NCBI GenBank assembly: GCA_020881915.1
Contig: JAJFPB010000006.1
Location: 3,782,001 to 3,846,000, forward strand
Source: Paramyrothecium sp. XJ0827
Lineage: Eukaryota > Ascomycota > Sordariomycetes > Hypocreales > Stachybotryaceae
Direction: 5' to 3'
DNA: 64,000 bases
Shown: one piece after another, positions 44,666 to 56,699 of the stretch
Layout: every line of letters starts with the position of its first letter
Numbering within the stretch: position 1 is the first letter of the stretch
The notes under the pieces: generated by a model
Databases searched by the model: none
What the model was told of the DNA's origin: nothing
What the model saw: only the letters and a program-made list of their open reading frames with translations
Position numbers and translations under genes: made by a program

Positions 44666-47600
44666 ATGGGAGACTTCGCGTCCCCTGCGCTACACGGGCA
44701 AACACCTTCAGACGCAGAGAAGCAGCGCATCCGCGAGTTACTGAGGTGCGTCTATGGCCGTCGACGGCTCCAGGTTACGTTCTGTTGAGTTGCAGTGGCT
44801 AACCCGACGAGACACAGGTTCTATAGTGCTGTGCGCACCCAGTCCGCTCCAGGTCCGGCGGTTGAGTCTACCGTGTCTGTCGCCCACCATGAGGCAAGGC
44901 CCACGCTTTCGTCGGACATCACCTTGAACGCCTTGGCCCAGCTGGCCGTGCTTCGCTTCGGGTGTAACAGGTCCTTCATCTCGCTCATCGACGGCCAGAA
45001 CCAGCACATCATTGCCGAGACAACGTCGTCCATATCGCTCCGAGACGGCAGCAAGCACCTCCCCGACGATGGCGTCTACCTCGGCGTCTCGACCTTGGAC
45101 CTTGCCTTTGGCGTCTGCCCGCACGCCGTCAAGTTGTTCACCGGCCAGCCCGTCCCGATGCTGAAGAACACCGCGAACATGACCGCCGACCGAACCCGGT
45201 TTATCGTCCGCGACTTCAGGAGGGAGGAATACTTCAGCGACCGACCCTACGTCACTGATTGGCCCCATTTCCGATTCTACGCCGAGGTGCCCGTTTACAG
45301 CCCGGCTGGCTTCGTGCTGGGAAGTTTCTGCATCGTGGATGACAAGCCGCGACAGGACTTCAGCGACGATGAGGTTGCGACACTGCAAGAAATCTCCGAC
45401 TCCATCTCGCAGCACCTGGATAACGTCCGAACGGTACACTTTCACCAACGATCCGATCGTCTTGTCCACGGACTCAAAGAATTCGTCAAGCGCCGCCCGT
45501 ATTTGGGCGTCGCGGCCTCGTCAGACTCGGAGGGCGCGAGCCCGTCATTGACGGCGCTCCCAGACCTTCTTGCCCGGCAAGACGCGGAGCAGATCAGCGA
45601 CCTGGGTGTCGGGCAACTGTCCATTTCGACCGAGCGTACGGAGGATCCATCGCTCTCCACATCGGAGCTGAATACCGTTGATGCGACCGACATGACCTCG
45701 CTATCTCGCCAGTCGCACGGGGCGAGCCTTTCGCGTCCCTCGAGCGGTGCCTTTACGGAGAAGCGGAACTCTAGGGAGGCCACCGAGGACGGAAACCACT
45801 CAGAGCAAGGGTCGTATAACTCAACTGCTCCTGTCGTTGCCGTCAAGGAGACGATATCTGTAGCCAGACGCATTGCCTTGATATTCGCTCAAGCGAGCAA
45901 TCTGTTGAGGGAATCGATGGATCTAGATGGTGTTCTGTTTCTTGATGCCTCTCGCTGTAACTCTGGAATGTTAGTTGAGCATACTCTTCCTAGCGCCCAG
46001 TCAAATGAACCTGCCCGCTAACAGACTCCAGTGTGCGCGCGACTGACAAAGTCCAATGGGAGCCACTCCCCAAATCATCTGATCAGCGGTTCCAGGGTGG
46101 TCCGCCACCGCAGTTTCCTGGTTCAAATGCCAAGGACTTGCCGTGCGATGCCCTTGGATTTGCTACTAGGAGCAACGTCTATCAACCTCCCGACGACTTT
46201 TCTAGATACAAAGTTCCCGAGTCATTGCTTCAGAGATTAGTTGCGTTGTACCCGAATGGCGAGTCGTTCAGTCTCAAGGATGCTTTGGCAACCCAGGATC
46301 CTATGGACGAGACTCTGAGAGAGACCGAACTTTCGCTCTTGCAAATCTTCCCCGAGGCCGATTCCGTCATTTTCCTTCCACTCTGGGACTTTGACAAAGG
46401 GCAGTGGCTGGCTGGTACATTCCTCTGGAGCAGGAACCCAGAGCGAGCGTTGGGACTCGAGGAGCTCCATTACTTCAGGGTGTTCGGCGATTCCCTCACC
46501 TCGGAAGTTGCTAGAGTGAATTGGTCGAAGCAGGAACAGTCGAAATCACACTTCATTTCCTCACTCAGCCACGAGCTCAGGTCACCATTACACGGCATAC
46601 TCGCTAGCGCGGAGCTGCTTTCCTCCACTTCCTTGGAGCCAGACCAAGACAATCTCGTCAAGATGCTCGAGACATGCGGGCATACACTACTGGATACCAT
46701 GAATCATCTGTAAGTCCACTGAAGTCAAAGACACATGCATGAATAATCGTTCCGCTGACACAGACTCTTTAGACTGGACTTTGCCAAGATCAATAATCTA
46801 ACAACCACGAAAGCAGTCGATCAGAGTCTACAGAAATCCTCCACGGCGAGTTTGATGAGCGCCTTCGATCTTGATGTACTAGTGGAAGAAGTTGTGAGCA
46901 CCATGTATCTCGGAAAGCTGCATCTGGCGTCTCAGATAGATTCCACCGCGGCCATTGAGGGAAGTCCCGCGCGGCGCTCAGACAAGCCCAAGGTGTCCGT
47001 CTTTCTACGAGTTGATCGCCAAAATCCGTGGAAAGTGCAGTCAATCACCGGCGCTTGGCGAAGGGTCATCATGAACCTTCTGGGCAATGCGCTCAAGTAT
47101 ACATCTGCCGGCTTTGTCGAGGTGTCACTGACTGGCGTGACTAGCCCGACAGACCCTGGCCAGCTGATTGCACACCTCTCCGTTACCGACAGTGGGCGTG
47201 GCATGTCTTCGGATTTCTTGCGACACAAGCTCTTCTCCCCATTCTCGCAAGAGGATCACTTGTCGGAAGGAGTTGGGCTGGGCCTGTGTATCGTACAGCA
47301 ACTGGTGGATTCCCTACAAGGTTCTGTCGACGTGAGGAGTGAACCGGGAGCTGGAACACAAGTTGACATCTTCATCCCAGTCCAGTGCGTCCCGGTCCAG
47401 ACGCAGCCGAGCGCCAAGCCAGTCCCAACGCCCTCAGCATCGACCACAAATTTCTCTCTGATTGGGCTCAATGCATACTCGGACTTGATCGAACCGCCAA
47501 CGGGCATGCTGGGTCGCGAAGCAAAGCGTAGACTAGGCGTTCAAAGTTTGTTCACTGACTTGACGAGCACAAATCCTGACTGGGCTTTGTCCTTCGCCGA

Positions 47601-48507
47601 CACGCTAGACACTGCGTCCAGCGATGTTGCAATTGTTGAACAACCGCTATTTGACCGGGAATTGCGTGACAAGGTCAAGGTATCTGCGGCTGGTGGGAGG
47701 CCGAGACGGTTCCTCGTCTTGTGTGACACGGTTCTACCAAGCGTTTCAAACCGGGTAACCAGTGGCAACGTCGTTTACATAACCCAACCGTACGTCCCCC
47801 TTGACACATTTAATTGACTCAGGGTCTCTAATGCTAATTGTTCATTTCAGGTTATGCCCTCGTAAGGTGTTAGATGCCATGAGCCAAATTGCAGACAGCC
47901 ACGATTTGCCCGAATCCTCACCCGATCCACCCACGCCTGCACTGACGCAGGTAATTGTGCCGAGACGCGACGAAAAGGCGGCGCTTCCTGCTGTGACAAC
48001 GATCACGGAGGACACTGCTTCGCGTGTATTAATAGTGGATGATAATTTGATCAACATCAAGGTATGTGACTAGGTCTTATTGTTTGATTCCTTTCTAACT
48101 TGAGCAGGTTTTATCGGCGTTTGTAAAAAAACTTGGCTGGGCGTTTGACACAGCTTCTGATGGATTGGTTGCTTTGAACAAGTACAAGGAATCCCCAACT
48201 GTCTATAAAGTTGTTTTAATGGGTAAGTCATTCACTTCTTGCTACTCTAAACCTCTTGCGCTCATGTGGCTGACGACTACACTCAGATCTTTCTATGCCC
48301 GTGATGGATGGCGTTGCCTCAACAAAACACATCTGGGCATTTGAACAGCAGTCCTCATTGACGCCAATAACGATCCTGGCAATTACGGGAGTTGGGTCTA
48401 CAACGATGAAACAGCAGGCCCTGTCGGCCGGCATTGATGAATATATGATTAAGCCTCTCTCATTTCAGCAACTAAAAATTTCTTTGGATAAACTGCCAAA
48501 GTTCTGA
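44666..48507 (+). CDS. Hybrid histidine kinase with GAF domain and response-regulator receiver
   Basis: A two-component sensor that autophosphorylates on His and passes the phosphate to its own receiver, upstream of a phosphotransfer protein and MAPK or regulator output. Seven exons (44666-44745, 44818-45969, 46032-46709, 46773-47789, 47851-48061, 48108-48222, 48287-48507) encode 1,157 residues, with all phases matching. Residues about 50-230 form a GAF-type sensor (LAVLRFGCNRSFISLIDGQN). A Ser/Thr-rich linker and a second sensor-like region follow. The H-box FISSLSHELRSP has His591. The ATPase has the N-box NLLGNALKYT, the G1 box DSGRGM and the G2 box GVGLGLCIVQQL. The receiver VLIVDDNLINIK...LMDLSMPVMDG has phospho-acceptor Asp1085, its codon split by the last intron, and Lys in MIKPL. 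No membrane helices, so cytosolic. Confidence 0.94.
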
Positions 48508-49942
48508 AGGCAGAAAGATGGTAGTTTGGGCGTCTACTTGTATTGCAACTAACTTATAGGTTGGGACATGGGATCATGAATAGATGTAGAAACATGAACA
48601 GCATTTTCTTTTAGCAAGGAACTCTTGGTTGATGTGCCTCCAAAATGAGCACACCATGGCAATGACCGATAGCCGACGAAATGAGATCACATTCTATTTA
48701 ATGATTAAAATTTGTTCAATGGTAAAAAGGGAGGCGCAATTCCACCTGAGGAGTTAGTCTTCGTGAAGGTAGCCCTTGATGGTAAGCCACGACCTTCGTG
48801 TAGAGGATTGCGTTTGCTTTATAGGCTCAAGGGGATAGACAAATCCGGGGGAACGCCCGTTTTGCCCTGCAAAACTTCGAGAGTCATTCTCTCGGTGAAA
48901 TATTTGGAAGAGACGACAGGTGGATCTATGGGAGGGGGCACTTCTAGCTGGTGTGAAAGCAAGATGAGAAGACATCCAAGACCGTGCCCACAAGGGAAGA
49001 AAATGAGTGTGAGACCGGAAAGGAGGAGGACGAGCTAGCAGTAGTTGAACAGTTAGATGTCGAGAACAAGTACGAACGAGCTGTCCGATCCCGTCTTCGT
49101 CCGAGTGCTCCCTGTTTTGTGGTAAGTGATTGTGACGCGTTAGTCATGAAATTGGGTCGTGGCATTGTTCAGCATCGCCTCCTCCTCATTCCGGCCATTG
49201 GAGCAGGCCATCAGCGCCGGGCCACCTTGCTCTAACCCCTTGATAAACATACCAAAGGATGAGCTATGGTATGCCCGAGTCCTTAAATAGACTCACATCG
49301 CTAGCCTTCTTCGCAGTTCCTGCAACTTCCTGGTGGGGACCCCGGGAGGAGAGTACTGGCATCTGAGACCAGGTACACAAGAAGGAGCCTTCGAAGGATT
49401 CAATCTGGGCCACGAAGAGGTCATTGTAAGTAATACTATCTCTTACATTATGTGGTGTGCCCCCCCTTTCCCCCTTGCAGTACCGCCTCGGCCTTGGGTT
49501 TCTGGTTGCTGTGTAATTAAAAACTCGCATCAGAACCCGATTCGTCCATTTAATCCGAGATACAGGGGGAAGACATAAGAGTCCCATAGGAATAATCGCG
49601 ATAGCGTTCTTCTGTGAGACTTTGCCAATCAACTGACTGTAGGAATGGGCTAGCACCAGGGCCATTTACGCAAAGCTCTGTTCACACTCTGCTCACAGCC
49701 AAACCACTGCCTCGTCTCTCTTGCTCGCTGCAATGAGTTTTTCTTGTTTTGATGAGAATTCTCTGAGCCTTCCATTGTTTCATTGTAGACTAGGAATAGG
49801 TTGGATCGTATTGTTTACCCACATTCTCCAGGCACGCCTTCCTCGACATCACCGTGACCGTCAACTGCGCCAACTCTTCAGATTTCCCCCTTTTCACCCA
49901 GTGTGTAGATTCTAAAAACCTCTAGTGGCCATCGATTGTGGC
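48508..49942. other. Intergenic between kinase and Zn2Cys6 gene
   Basis: 3' flanks of two convergent genes. A 133-codon frame on the minus strand (49665-49264) starts with ATG but has no domain and AT-rich third positions; I do not call it. Confidence 0.4.
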
Positions 49943-51175
49943 TTATGTTGTCTCACGCTTGGGTATCCATCCAATCTCCTGGATTGGCCACCTTATCCGA
50001 AAACGATGGACATCATCCAGAGCTGTGTATATGCGGCCAATCAAGTGTATGCCCCAACCTTTGAGCCACCAATTGTACTCCAGTCGGTGCAGGAGCACAC
50101 AGAAGAAGGCCAGCACGCAAAGCGCGTGCTTGTTTCTGTGCCGCAGCAAGTCGATGTACTCATCCGAGATCTTGTACATCCAAGTAAAGATGCTGCGCAG
50201 CTTAGCATCATTGCAGAGCTCCTCCCCATAAAAACAGTAGAAGGCTCGCCTGAGGTCTGTGAAAGCGTCAAGTAAATGCCGTCGTGTTTGTTCGTCTTCG
50301 AAAGTGCTTGCATCAATGTAAGCCTGCAGCTCTTTCAGGGCGTCGTGGTCCAACTGCTTCGATTCCCAGTTCGTGTCCACATCGGTTCTAGATACAAACA
50401 GGAACGATATAGACGACGAGAGAACGGCGCGATTATTGTATTCTAATACCGTGCGCACGCCGCGGAAAAGAGTGAGCCAGCTCGGCATAACATCATCTGC
50501 ATTGAAGAAAAGGTCCTCCTCTCCTCTAAGGGTGGCAAAGGAAATCAACAACGTCATGATGCTGAAGCAGTACATAGGGATTGCATTTGTTTCTGAGATT
50601 TCAGATAGGAGCGGCGCGGCTATAGAAGTGGCCGCAGTATGGCGAGCTGTGGCCTCGGCCTCGTAGAATTGTCGGGATTCTGGCCGAAAGTGCGCCAGGT
50701 GCGATGCCGCTAGTGCCAGTACAGATTGAAGCACATATGGATGCGAGAATCCTAGTTGCGGTACGTGCTCAAAGAAATAATTGCGCACAACTGGGTCAGA
50801 AGATATGGTAAGACAGGTTGATATGCTGTAGTGGTGAAGAAGCTCCAGATCCAGAATCGTGAAGGTTGTTGTTGCAGTTCCGCCATCACCGCCAGACGGC
50901 GCTCGAAATAGCGCCGGCGCTGTAGCTGGTGATGACACTGTAGGGCGAACTGCTGGAGCATTTTGGGCGGCGGAGTCGTCCAAGAGGTCACATAGCATGC
51001 CACGCCTTGCGCAATTCCGACAAGATGGGCGCTCCTCGCCGCACTGTTGAACTTCAGCCGGAAAGTTTCAGCAATCTGACTGATCGTCTCATACCTTGAT
51101 CTTCCTTTTCTTGCAATTCCGGCAGCCGCTCCTAGACTTGATGTGGGCACGTCGAGGTCTCTTCCCTGGCGTCAT
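49943..51175 (-). CDS. Zn2Cys6 fungal transcription factor
   Basis: Two exons, 51175-51095 and 51043-49943, with a 51-nt intron inside the zinc cluster, encode 393 residues. The DNA-binding domain has exact spacing: Cys18-x2-Cys21-x6-Cys28-x6-Cys35-x2-Cys38-x6-Cys45, with the basic KKRKIK between. The intron falls just before Cys28. A Ser/Ala/Pro linker leads into the long regulatory region (LELLHHYSISTCLTIS, VLQSVLALAASHLAHFRPES) that resembles sterol-uptake-control (UPC2-like) regulators. The C-terminus IRWPIQEIGWIPKRE is also typical of that group. It lies head to head with the FAD oxidase, start codons 335 bp apart, so it may control that gene; that link is inference. Confidence 0.93.
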
Positions 51176-51416
51176 GACGAAAAAGCCCTGTTGTTCGTTT
51201 TGACGAAAGTGCGAAAGTACGAGGGTGCGAAGACTTTCGTACTAAAGAGCGAAGAATCCTACGCTAATAATAAGCTTCCAGGTTTAGAGCCACAACACGC
51301 CCATCATCACCACTTTTGGTGAATGCTTCCAACAAGCCTCATCTGCTATCCACGAATCCTCACAATGAGCCTCACTTGCAGTGACGTGGTGAAGAAAATG
51401 CTGGCTTTCGGATGGG

Positions 51417-51424
51417 CATAAATA
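51417..51424 (+). promoter_or_regulatory. TATA-like element of the FAD oxidase gene
   Basis: CATAAATA, 87 bp before the chosen start codon, within the divergent promoter shared with the Zn2Cys6 gene. Confidence 0.4.
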
Positions 51425-51510
51425 GAGGCTCTGTCGTGTGTCTCTGCGGCCAAAATGACAAGCAATTCACTTGCAGAAAGCATCCAATCTTGATCAATTT
51501 GACACTCAGA

Positions 51511-53190
51511 ATGATTCCAGTTCTTCCCTTTAAGAAGTCAACGAGCAGTATGACTGCCGCGTTGACTTCACTTCTACTTTTCGACTGCGTTCAGGGGCAA
51601 GCCCGGTCAGCGTGCAACAGCACCCAAAACCTTACCGGCTTCGCACCAGTACGCAATCCCTCCTCCAATTTTCTAGAATCAGGTTTAACATCGTTAAGTG
51701 CGACGCCCTCATAGCCGCCAATCTATCCAGCGCCGTCCACCTCCCGTCCTCCCCTCTTTACTCGAACCTTGTTCTCGGCTCCTGGACTGTCGACACTCAA
51801 AGGTCGCCATGGTGCTTCGTTCTTCCGCGCACCGCCGCCGAGGTGTCTCAGACTCTCATCGCCCTTCGATCTGCAGGTCACGGTGCCGGAGACTGGCACG
51901 TAGCCATCCGCAGCGGTGGACACGGATCCGACAATGCGAATAGCATCACCGATGGCATCATCATTGACTTGAGCCTCTTGAACGCCACGTCTTACGACGC
52001 GGCGACCAACATTGCGAGCGTGGGAACCGGATCGAAGTGGGGCAATGTATATGCTGAATTGGAAAAGTCCGGAGTCAGTGTGACGGGCGGAAGAGAGGGT
52101 GTCGTGGGTGTGGGTGGGCTTCTGCTTGGTGGCGGCGTCTCGTGGTATAGCGCGCGAACAGGTTTCGCCTGTGACAGCGTCGTCAACTACGAGGTGGTGC
52201 TAGCGAGCGGGCTGATCATCAATGCGAACGCCACAGACCATTCGGATTTGTTCCGGGCACTGAGAGGAGGCGGCAGCAACTTCGGCATCGTCACCAGGTT
52301 CGATCTTGAGGCATTCCCCGCCAGGAACTTGTCTATCCAAAAAAGAAGCATTGGCGTGGAGCACGCAGACGAATTTGTTGACGCCGTAGCTGGCTTCACA
52401 AATCTCGATCAGTCGTTTCAGGACAATGCCATGATTTCAGTCATGACGTACAACCCAATGGATGAAGACATCGTCATAACGGTGACGGAGGTCAACACCA
52501 TGAACGTTGCTAACAGCACGGTATTTGACGCTTTCAACCGTCTCCCCATGACAAAGGCGCCTACCAAGGAATCAGTTACTCTTGCTAAGTCTTCTAATAG
52601 TACCCAGTTGCCTAGGAACTTACGGTAAGTTAGCAACTTACCAAACAATAAGTTGAAAGGACTAACCCTCTACTGCTAGGAATGTTGGAGCTGGGGCCCT
52701 GACCATCGCCAATGATCCACGAGTCATGCGCTACTGCATCCAACAGCATGCCGGCCTCGTCGAAGACCTGAAAAACACCATTGGGCCGCAAAACTTCAGC
52801 ACGATACTTGATTTCCAGCCTCTACCTGCATACTTCGCAGACATTGGCGTACAAAAAGGGGGAAACATGCTTGGGCTCGAGCGAACCCCGCGCAACAAGA
52901 TCCTTTTTGTATCAGGCGTCACTCTGTTCAGCCCGGACAGTGCGAGCCAATATCCGCGGGTTTACCAGAAGGTGGCGGCAATGGTCCAGAAAATCAAGGC
53001 ATTTGCAAAGTCGGTCGGAAGCCTCGAGGAATTCACCTATCTGCCCTATGCCGACGCAACCCAAGATCCAATCGGGAGTTACGGCGCAGCCAATGTGAAG
53101 CATATCAGAAGAGTTGCAAACAAATATGACCCTTACGGCTTTTTCCAGCACAGGGTACCGGGAGGCTTTAAGATCGACAGGGTTGAATAA
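51511..53190 (+). CDS. Secreted FAD-linked oxidoreductase, berberine-bridge-enzyme type
   Basis: Three exons, 51511-51605, 51677-52624 and 52680-53190, with introns of 71 and 55 nt, give 517 residues. The first donor is GTCAGC, but the phase match and clean restoration of CDALIAANLSSAV support it. The N-terminus is a signal peptide ending near CVQGQA; ATG 51550 is an alternative start. The PP-loop FAD domain shows AIRSGGHGS, with His about 114 the likely covalent flavin site, followed by GVGGLLLGGGVSWYSARTG and ALRGGGSNFGIVTRFDLEAF. The BBE C-terminal motif is in PYGFFQHRVPGGFKI. Such enzymes oxidise sugars, alcohols or secondary-metabolite intermediates, making H2O2. The substrate is unknown; the divergent Zn2Cys6 gene is its only linked partner. 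Confidence 0.92.
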
Positions 53191-54746
53191 CAGGATATAA
53201 TGTTGGTGAACTTTTGTTTACGTTCTCAGAAAGGCACCACACATTCCTCTGCAAGATTTTCGCAACTTCTTCTTCAAAAACTGGTCCATTCCTTCACTTC
53301 GATAGCTGTTTTATCTCCCAAAGACTTCAGATTTAGCGTCGATCAATAAAATTAAACATTGGTTGCCATAACTTGATTCTATGAGCCGTCACTAATGTGG
53401 TGCGGCTCTCTTGAAGTTATTCCATACTTTCAATGCACCCTCTATAGCTGACTACAATTGGGCTATGATAGGCAGAGGCCAGTGAGAGTCCTACGTTAAC
53501 ACGTAGAGCCAGCGTCAAAAGAGCATGGGTAGTTAGGATGTGACCAAATTCGAGACGCCCATCCCCCGGTTTAATGGCAATGCCGTTGTCATAAACGTCT
53601 CGCTAGGGCGTGGAACCTGTGCGTATATATTGCAAGGGGGGATAGTTTCCTTGGTAGGCAGGTGCAAAGGCAGAGCGAAACTGAGAATGAATTGAAATGG
53701 TCATAATTTGAAACTTAACGTTACGAGGAATATATGCTAAAGAGCAAGGCACACTGTCCTCGAGTGTATTTGTGGGCGAGCTATCCGGATTCACTACACA
53801 CTGGCTAGTAGCAGTGAAGTACTTGGGCAAGAGGCATAGTCCAGAGAAAGCCACACTTGCGGTTGCCAAATAGTAGCAGCGTGCTTCAGAATAAAGTGGC
53901 AGTCCCATGGCCATTAATGGGAATGCCATGACCTTCACTACAGGACTTGCGGTGACCCCCACCAGCGGCTGTCACTGTTAGATCGCCAGAGAGGCCCACA
54001 TCGCCTTGAGTAATTACAAGATTCAGGCTCTTAAACCCTATTTGGAATGCTGGGGGCGTAAACTCCAAGCCTTTGTACTCGAGAGTCCTAGAATGGAGTC
54101 GATTCGGAACATACAGACCCTCGCTGCCTCTACACCTTACACGAAGTCTGCCCATTCTCAAATTAATAATAGTGTAGCTGGCTGCAATGCCGCATTAAGG
54201 CTTGTCATACCCTTGGCAAGCTTTGAGGCTTTGTCACACTGCGAAGGATATCAGAGAGTTAGGGCTAGACTGAAGCGGAATGCGATTGTCCGATAGTCGG
54301 ACGTATCAGCTGCGAGATCACGCAAGAAGACCCTCTAGATGATGCTATGCATGCATTTCATTGCGAGTAGCGGGACAAAGCGTAGGAACAGCTTGATGAG
54401 ATTGATTCACGAAACAACAGCCGTCACTGCGGGTAAACGCAGGTAAATGCACCGAAGGGCCTAGACCATAGGTGGAGGGTAGTATCGGCCAAAAGAACAC
54501 CTACATACGGGCTACATCAGATGTGCCACCTGAAGCTGAAGGCCAACACTGGGCATATATTGGTAATTTGCATGGAACTAGAATGCTCTCGTCGGTTCAA
54601 TGAAACGTTACCACTAATTCAGTCAGTTGCTAATATTAGGATCCTGAGTTTGCGTTCTTAATGCGCTCGGCAATCATCAAAAAAAGGACCAGTTAATTTA
54701 TTATGCATACTTGGCAGAATCAATCTGATTTCATACGTCCAATACA
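53191..54746. other. Intergenic, nothing supported
   Basis: Two overlapping minus-strand frames at 54161-53603 contain readable stretches (for example FKSLNLVITQGDVGLSGDL) but start at different phases and match no family I know. Otherwise nothing. Confidence 0.4.
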
Positions 54747-54754
54747 TATATAAG
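54747..54754 (+). promoter_or_regulatory. TATA box of the lectin gene
   Basis: TATATAAG 132 bp before the lectin ATG. Confidence 0.55.
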
Positions 54755-54885
54755 GGGGAGCTTAATCAAAGTAGCCTGTCCTGCCCAAGACTACAGACCT
54801 ACAATCAAGGGCCTAATACTTAGAACGGTCTCTCTCAAATCCGAAGAACTTTGCGTGTTTGACCTGAGTATTCACTTTACTTGCC

Positions 54886-55954
54886 ATGCAATTTGGGCGA
54901 TTCCTCTTATTTTCTGCCGGAATAGCTGCAGCTTGGCAGAGTATAGGCGGCCAGTTCTCGGGCAAGTGGATTGACCAAGTGTATGAATATACTGCTAACA
55001 TAAGACATAGGAGTACCTAGCGTTGTGTCGTGGGCTCCGGGGCGCTATGATATCTTCGTGAAATCACTTACAGGCGAGGTTCTGCACAAGTTCCAAGAAG
55101 GTGCCGGCCTAGCCTGGCTCCCCTCGGGGGCAACATACGATTCCCTTGGAGGCGCCATCTCCAGTAATGTCGCAGCTGTCTCATGGGGTAACAATAGAAT
55201 CGACATTTTTGGTGTAGGTGTCGATAATAGTTGCTACCACAGAGCGTGGAATGGCACTGCGTGGTCTAATTGGTTGAGTCTGGGCGGTCAGATCATCGGC
55301 GACATTAGTGCAGTTTCATGGGGTCCTAACCGTATTGATATATTCGTCCGTGGCATGGATAATTCTGTGTGGCACAAGGCTTGGGACGGCACACGATGGC
55401 TTCCGAGCGTCGCCGGGTGGGAAGACCTCGGTGGGATCACCTTTAACTCCCCTAAGGCAATCTCGACGGCAGCAAACCGCCTCGACGTCTTTATTCAAGG
55501 TGCAGCCAACTCTGTGCACCAGAAGTCATGGACTGGAAGTTCCTGGGATCCAGCACCAATACAAAGCTGGAAGGATTTGGGAGGCTTTGTTATGGGCACG
55601 ATCACACCTGTCTCGCGCACAGGTGGCCAGATTGACATATTTGCCAGGAATTCCGCTAATGCCATTCAACAGAAGACGTGGAATGGTAGCGCGTGGCTGC
55701 CGTCTCAGTCCGGGTGGACCAACTTAGGTGGTAGATTCGCATCTGACCCAACGGCCGTTGCCTGGGGTAATGGCAGGATCACTCTTAGCACGCAAGGCGA
55801 TCTAAATACCTGTGAAGTTAACCAGTGGACAGGCTCGTCGTGGTCTGGATGGACGACTCTTGGAGGAAATGCTACGGACCAGCCTGCTCTACATCCACGT
55901 CTGGGATTGCCCGCTCTTACCCGGGGTAGGCCTGCAACCCTCTGGATTAGTTAG
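54886..55954 (+). CDS. Beta-propeller lectin-like protein with PLL/DUF346-type repeats
   Basis: Two exons, 54886-54965 and 55021-55954, with a 55-nt intron (GTGGAT donor, CTAAC branch, CTAG acceptor), give 337 residues. A short hydrophobic N-terminus (FGRFLLFSAGIAAAW) may be a signal peptide. The rest is six tandem units of about 45-50 residues, each with a strand such as AVSWGNNRIDIF, a DNS or ANS turn, HKAWDG or QKTWNG, then W-x-LGG. This is the pattern of bacterial PLL-type fucose-binding lectins and DUF346 propellers. Units 2 and 3 are best conserved (GPNRIDIFVRGMDNSVWHKA); unit 6 is degenerate, and the expected final blade is short. A secreted sugar-binding role toward host or microbial glycans is inferred from the family. 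Confidence 0.82.
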
Positions 55955-56435
55955 TCATGGTTGCTGATTATGTACGCGCGACGCTGCCGGGCAAATGGAT
56001 CGAATATGAACAAGGCGGCTTTTGCTGTAGTGGTGGCACTAACGGATATCAAGCTGACAACCGGTCAGCCAACGTTGTTAATGCAGACAGTCCCTGAGCA
56101 TGCAGGCAATAGCAGCATGAGCTTATGGAATCATGGTGCAGCTTGTATCTGACGACGACGTTCTATTCATAGTGCTTTCGAGCCTTTATAGGTGATATTT
56201 GTATTGCAGCACTTGGAACCTTAGTATCACAGGCGTCAGCTACGGCAAACGTGTACAATCAGTGATGTACAAAATTTCTCATATAAGCCAACATGATTTT
56301 GGTCAATCAGTAGAATCGATCCGCAAATAAATCGTCCTGTATAAAACTGAAACTTGCCATAATGTAGGCTGAAGGCCGTGTTCTTGCATTCCCATTGTAA
56401 AAGGCAAGTTGTTCAAAAGGAGATATGTTCCCAGA
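55955..56435. other. Intergenic, nothing supported
   Basis: 3' flank of the lectin gene. A 63-codon frame at 55961-56152 has no features. Confidence 0.45.
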
Positions 56436-56696
56436 CTAAAATGCGGTAGCTGGGTTTGATATTGAATATTTGCCTCTCATAGCATCGCATTCCGCTTTGT
56501 TATAAATCCACGGGTTGCACATAGTGTTGCCTATCTTATCACCAAAGTTGCCTTTGCGCCACACAGCACCCTTGATTCCCAGAATTCTCTTGGAGGAACC
56601 AAATAGCTCGTTCCTTTCATGCTTGATTGAGCATTCATCCACGCCGGGACTTGTATAGAAGTTATCGGTACCCTCTTCTTGCACACCTTTCCCCAT
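56436..56696 (-). CDS. Small hypothetical ORF, possibly the 3' exon of a larger gene
   Basis: An open frame of 86 residues from ATG 56696 to TAG 56436. The sequence looks protein-like and polar: VQEEGTDNFYTSPGVDECS, then GSSKRILGIKGAVWRKGNFG and MCNPWIYNKAECDAMRGKYS, with three cysteines and several aromatic residues. The same frame stays open about 10 codons upstream before a stop, and no clear splice acceptor was found there. It might be an intact small protein, a last exon, or a relic. No signal peptide is seen. Family unknown. Confidence 0.35.
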   Translation of the reverse strand: MGKGVQEEGTDNFYTSPGVDECSIKHERNELFGSSKRILGIKGAVWRKGNFGDKIGNTMCNPWIYNKAECDAMRGKYSISNPATAF

Positions 56697-56699
56697 CAC

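Noticed and set aside
44738..45469. 243-codon minus-strand frame opposite the histidine kinase
   Set aside because: Antisense shadow of the GAF region; no motif of its own.
49264..49665. 133-codon minus-strand ORF with ATG
   Set aside because: No domain, no signal peptide, AT-rich third positions and lies in a region of convergent 3' flanks.
53603..54161. Two overlapping minus-strand frames that read partly like protein
   Set aside because: Different phases, no recognised family and no splice signals joining them.
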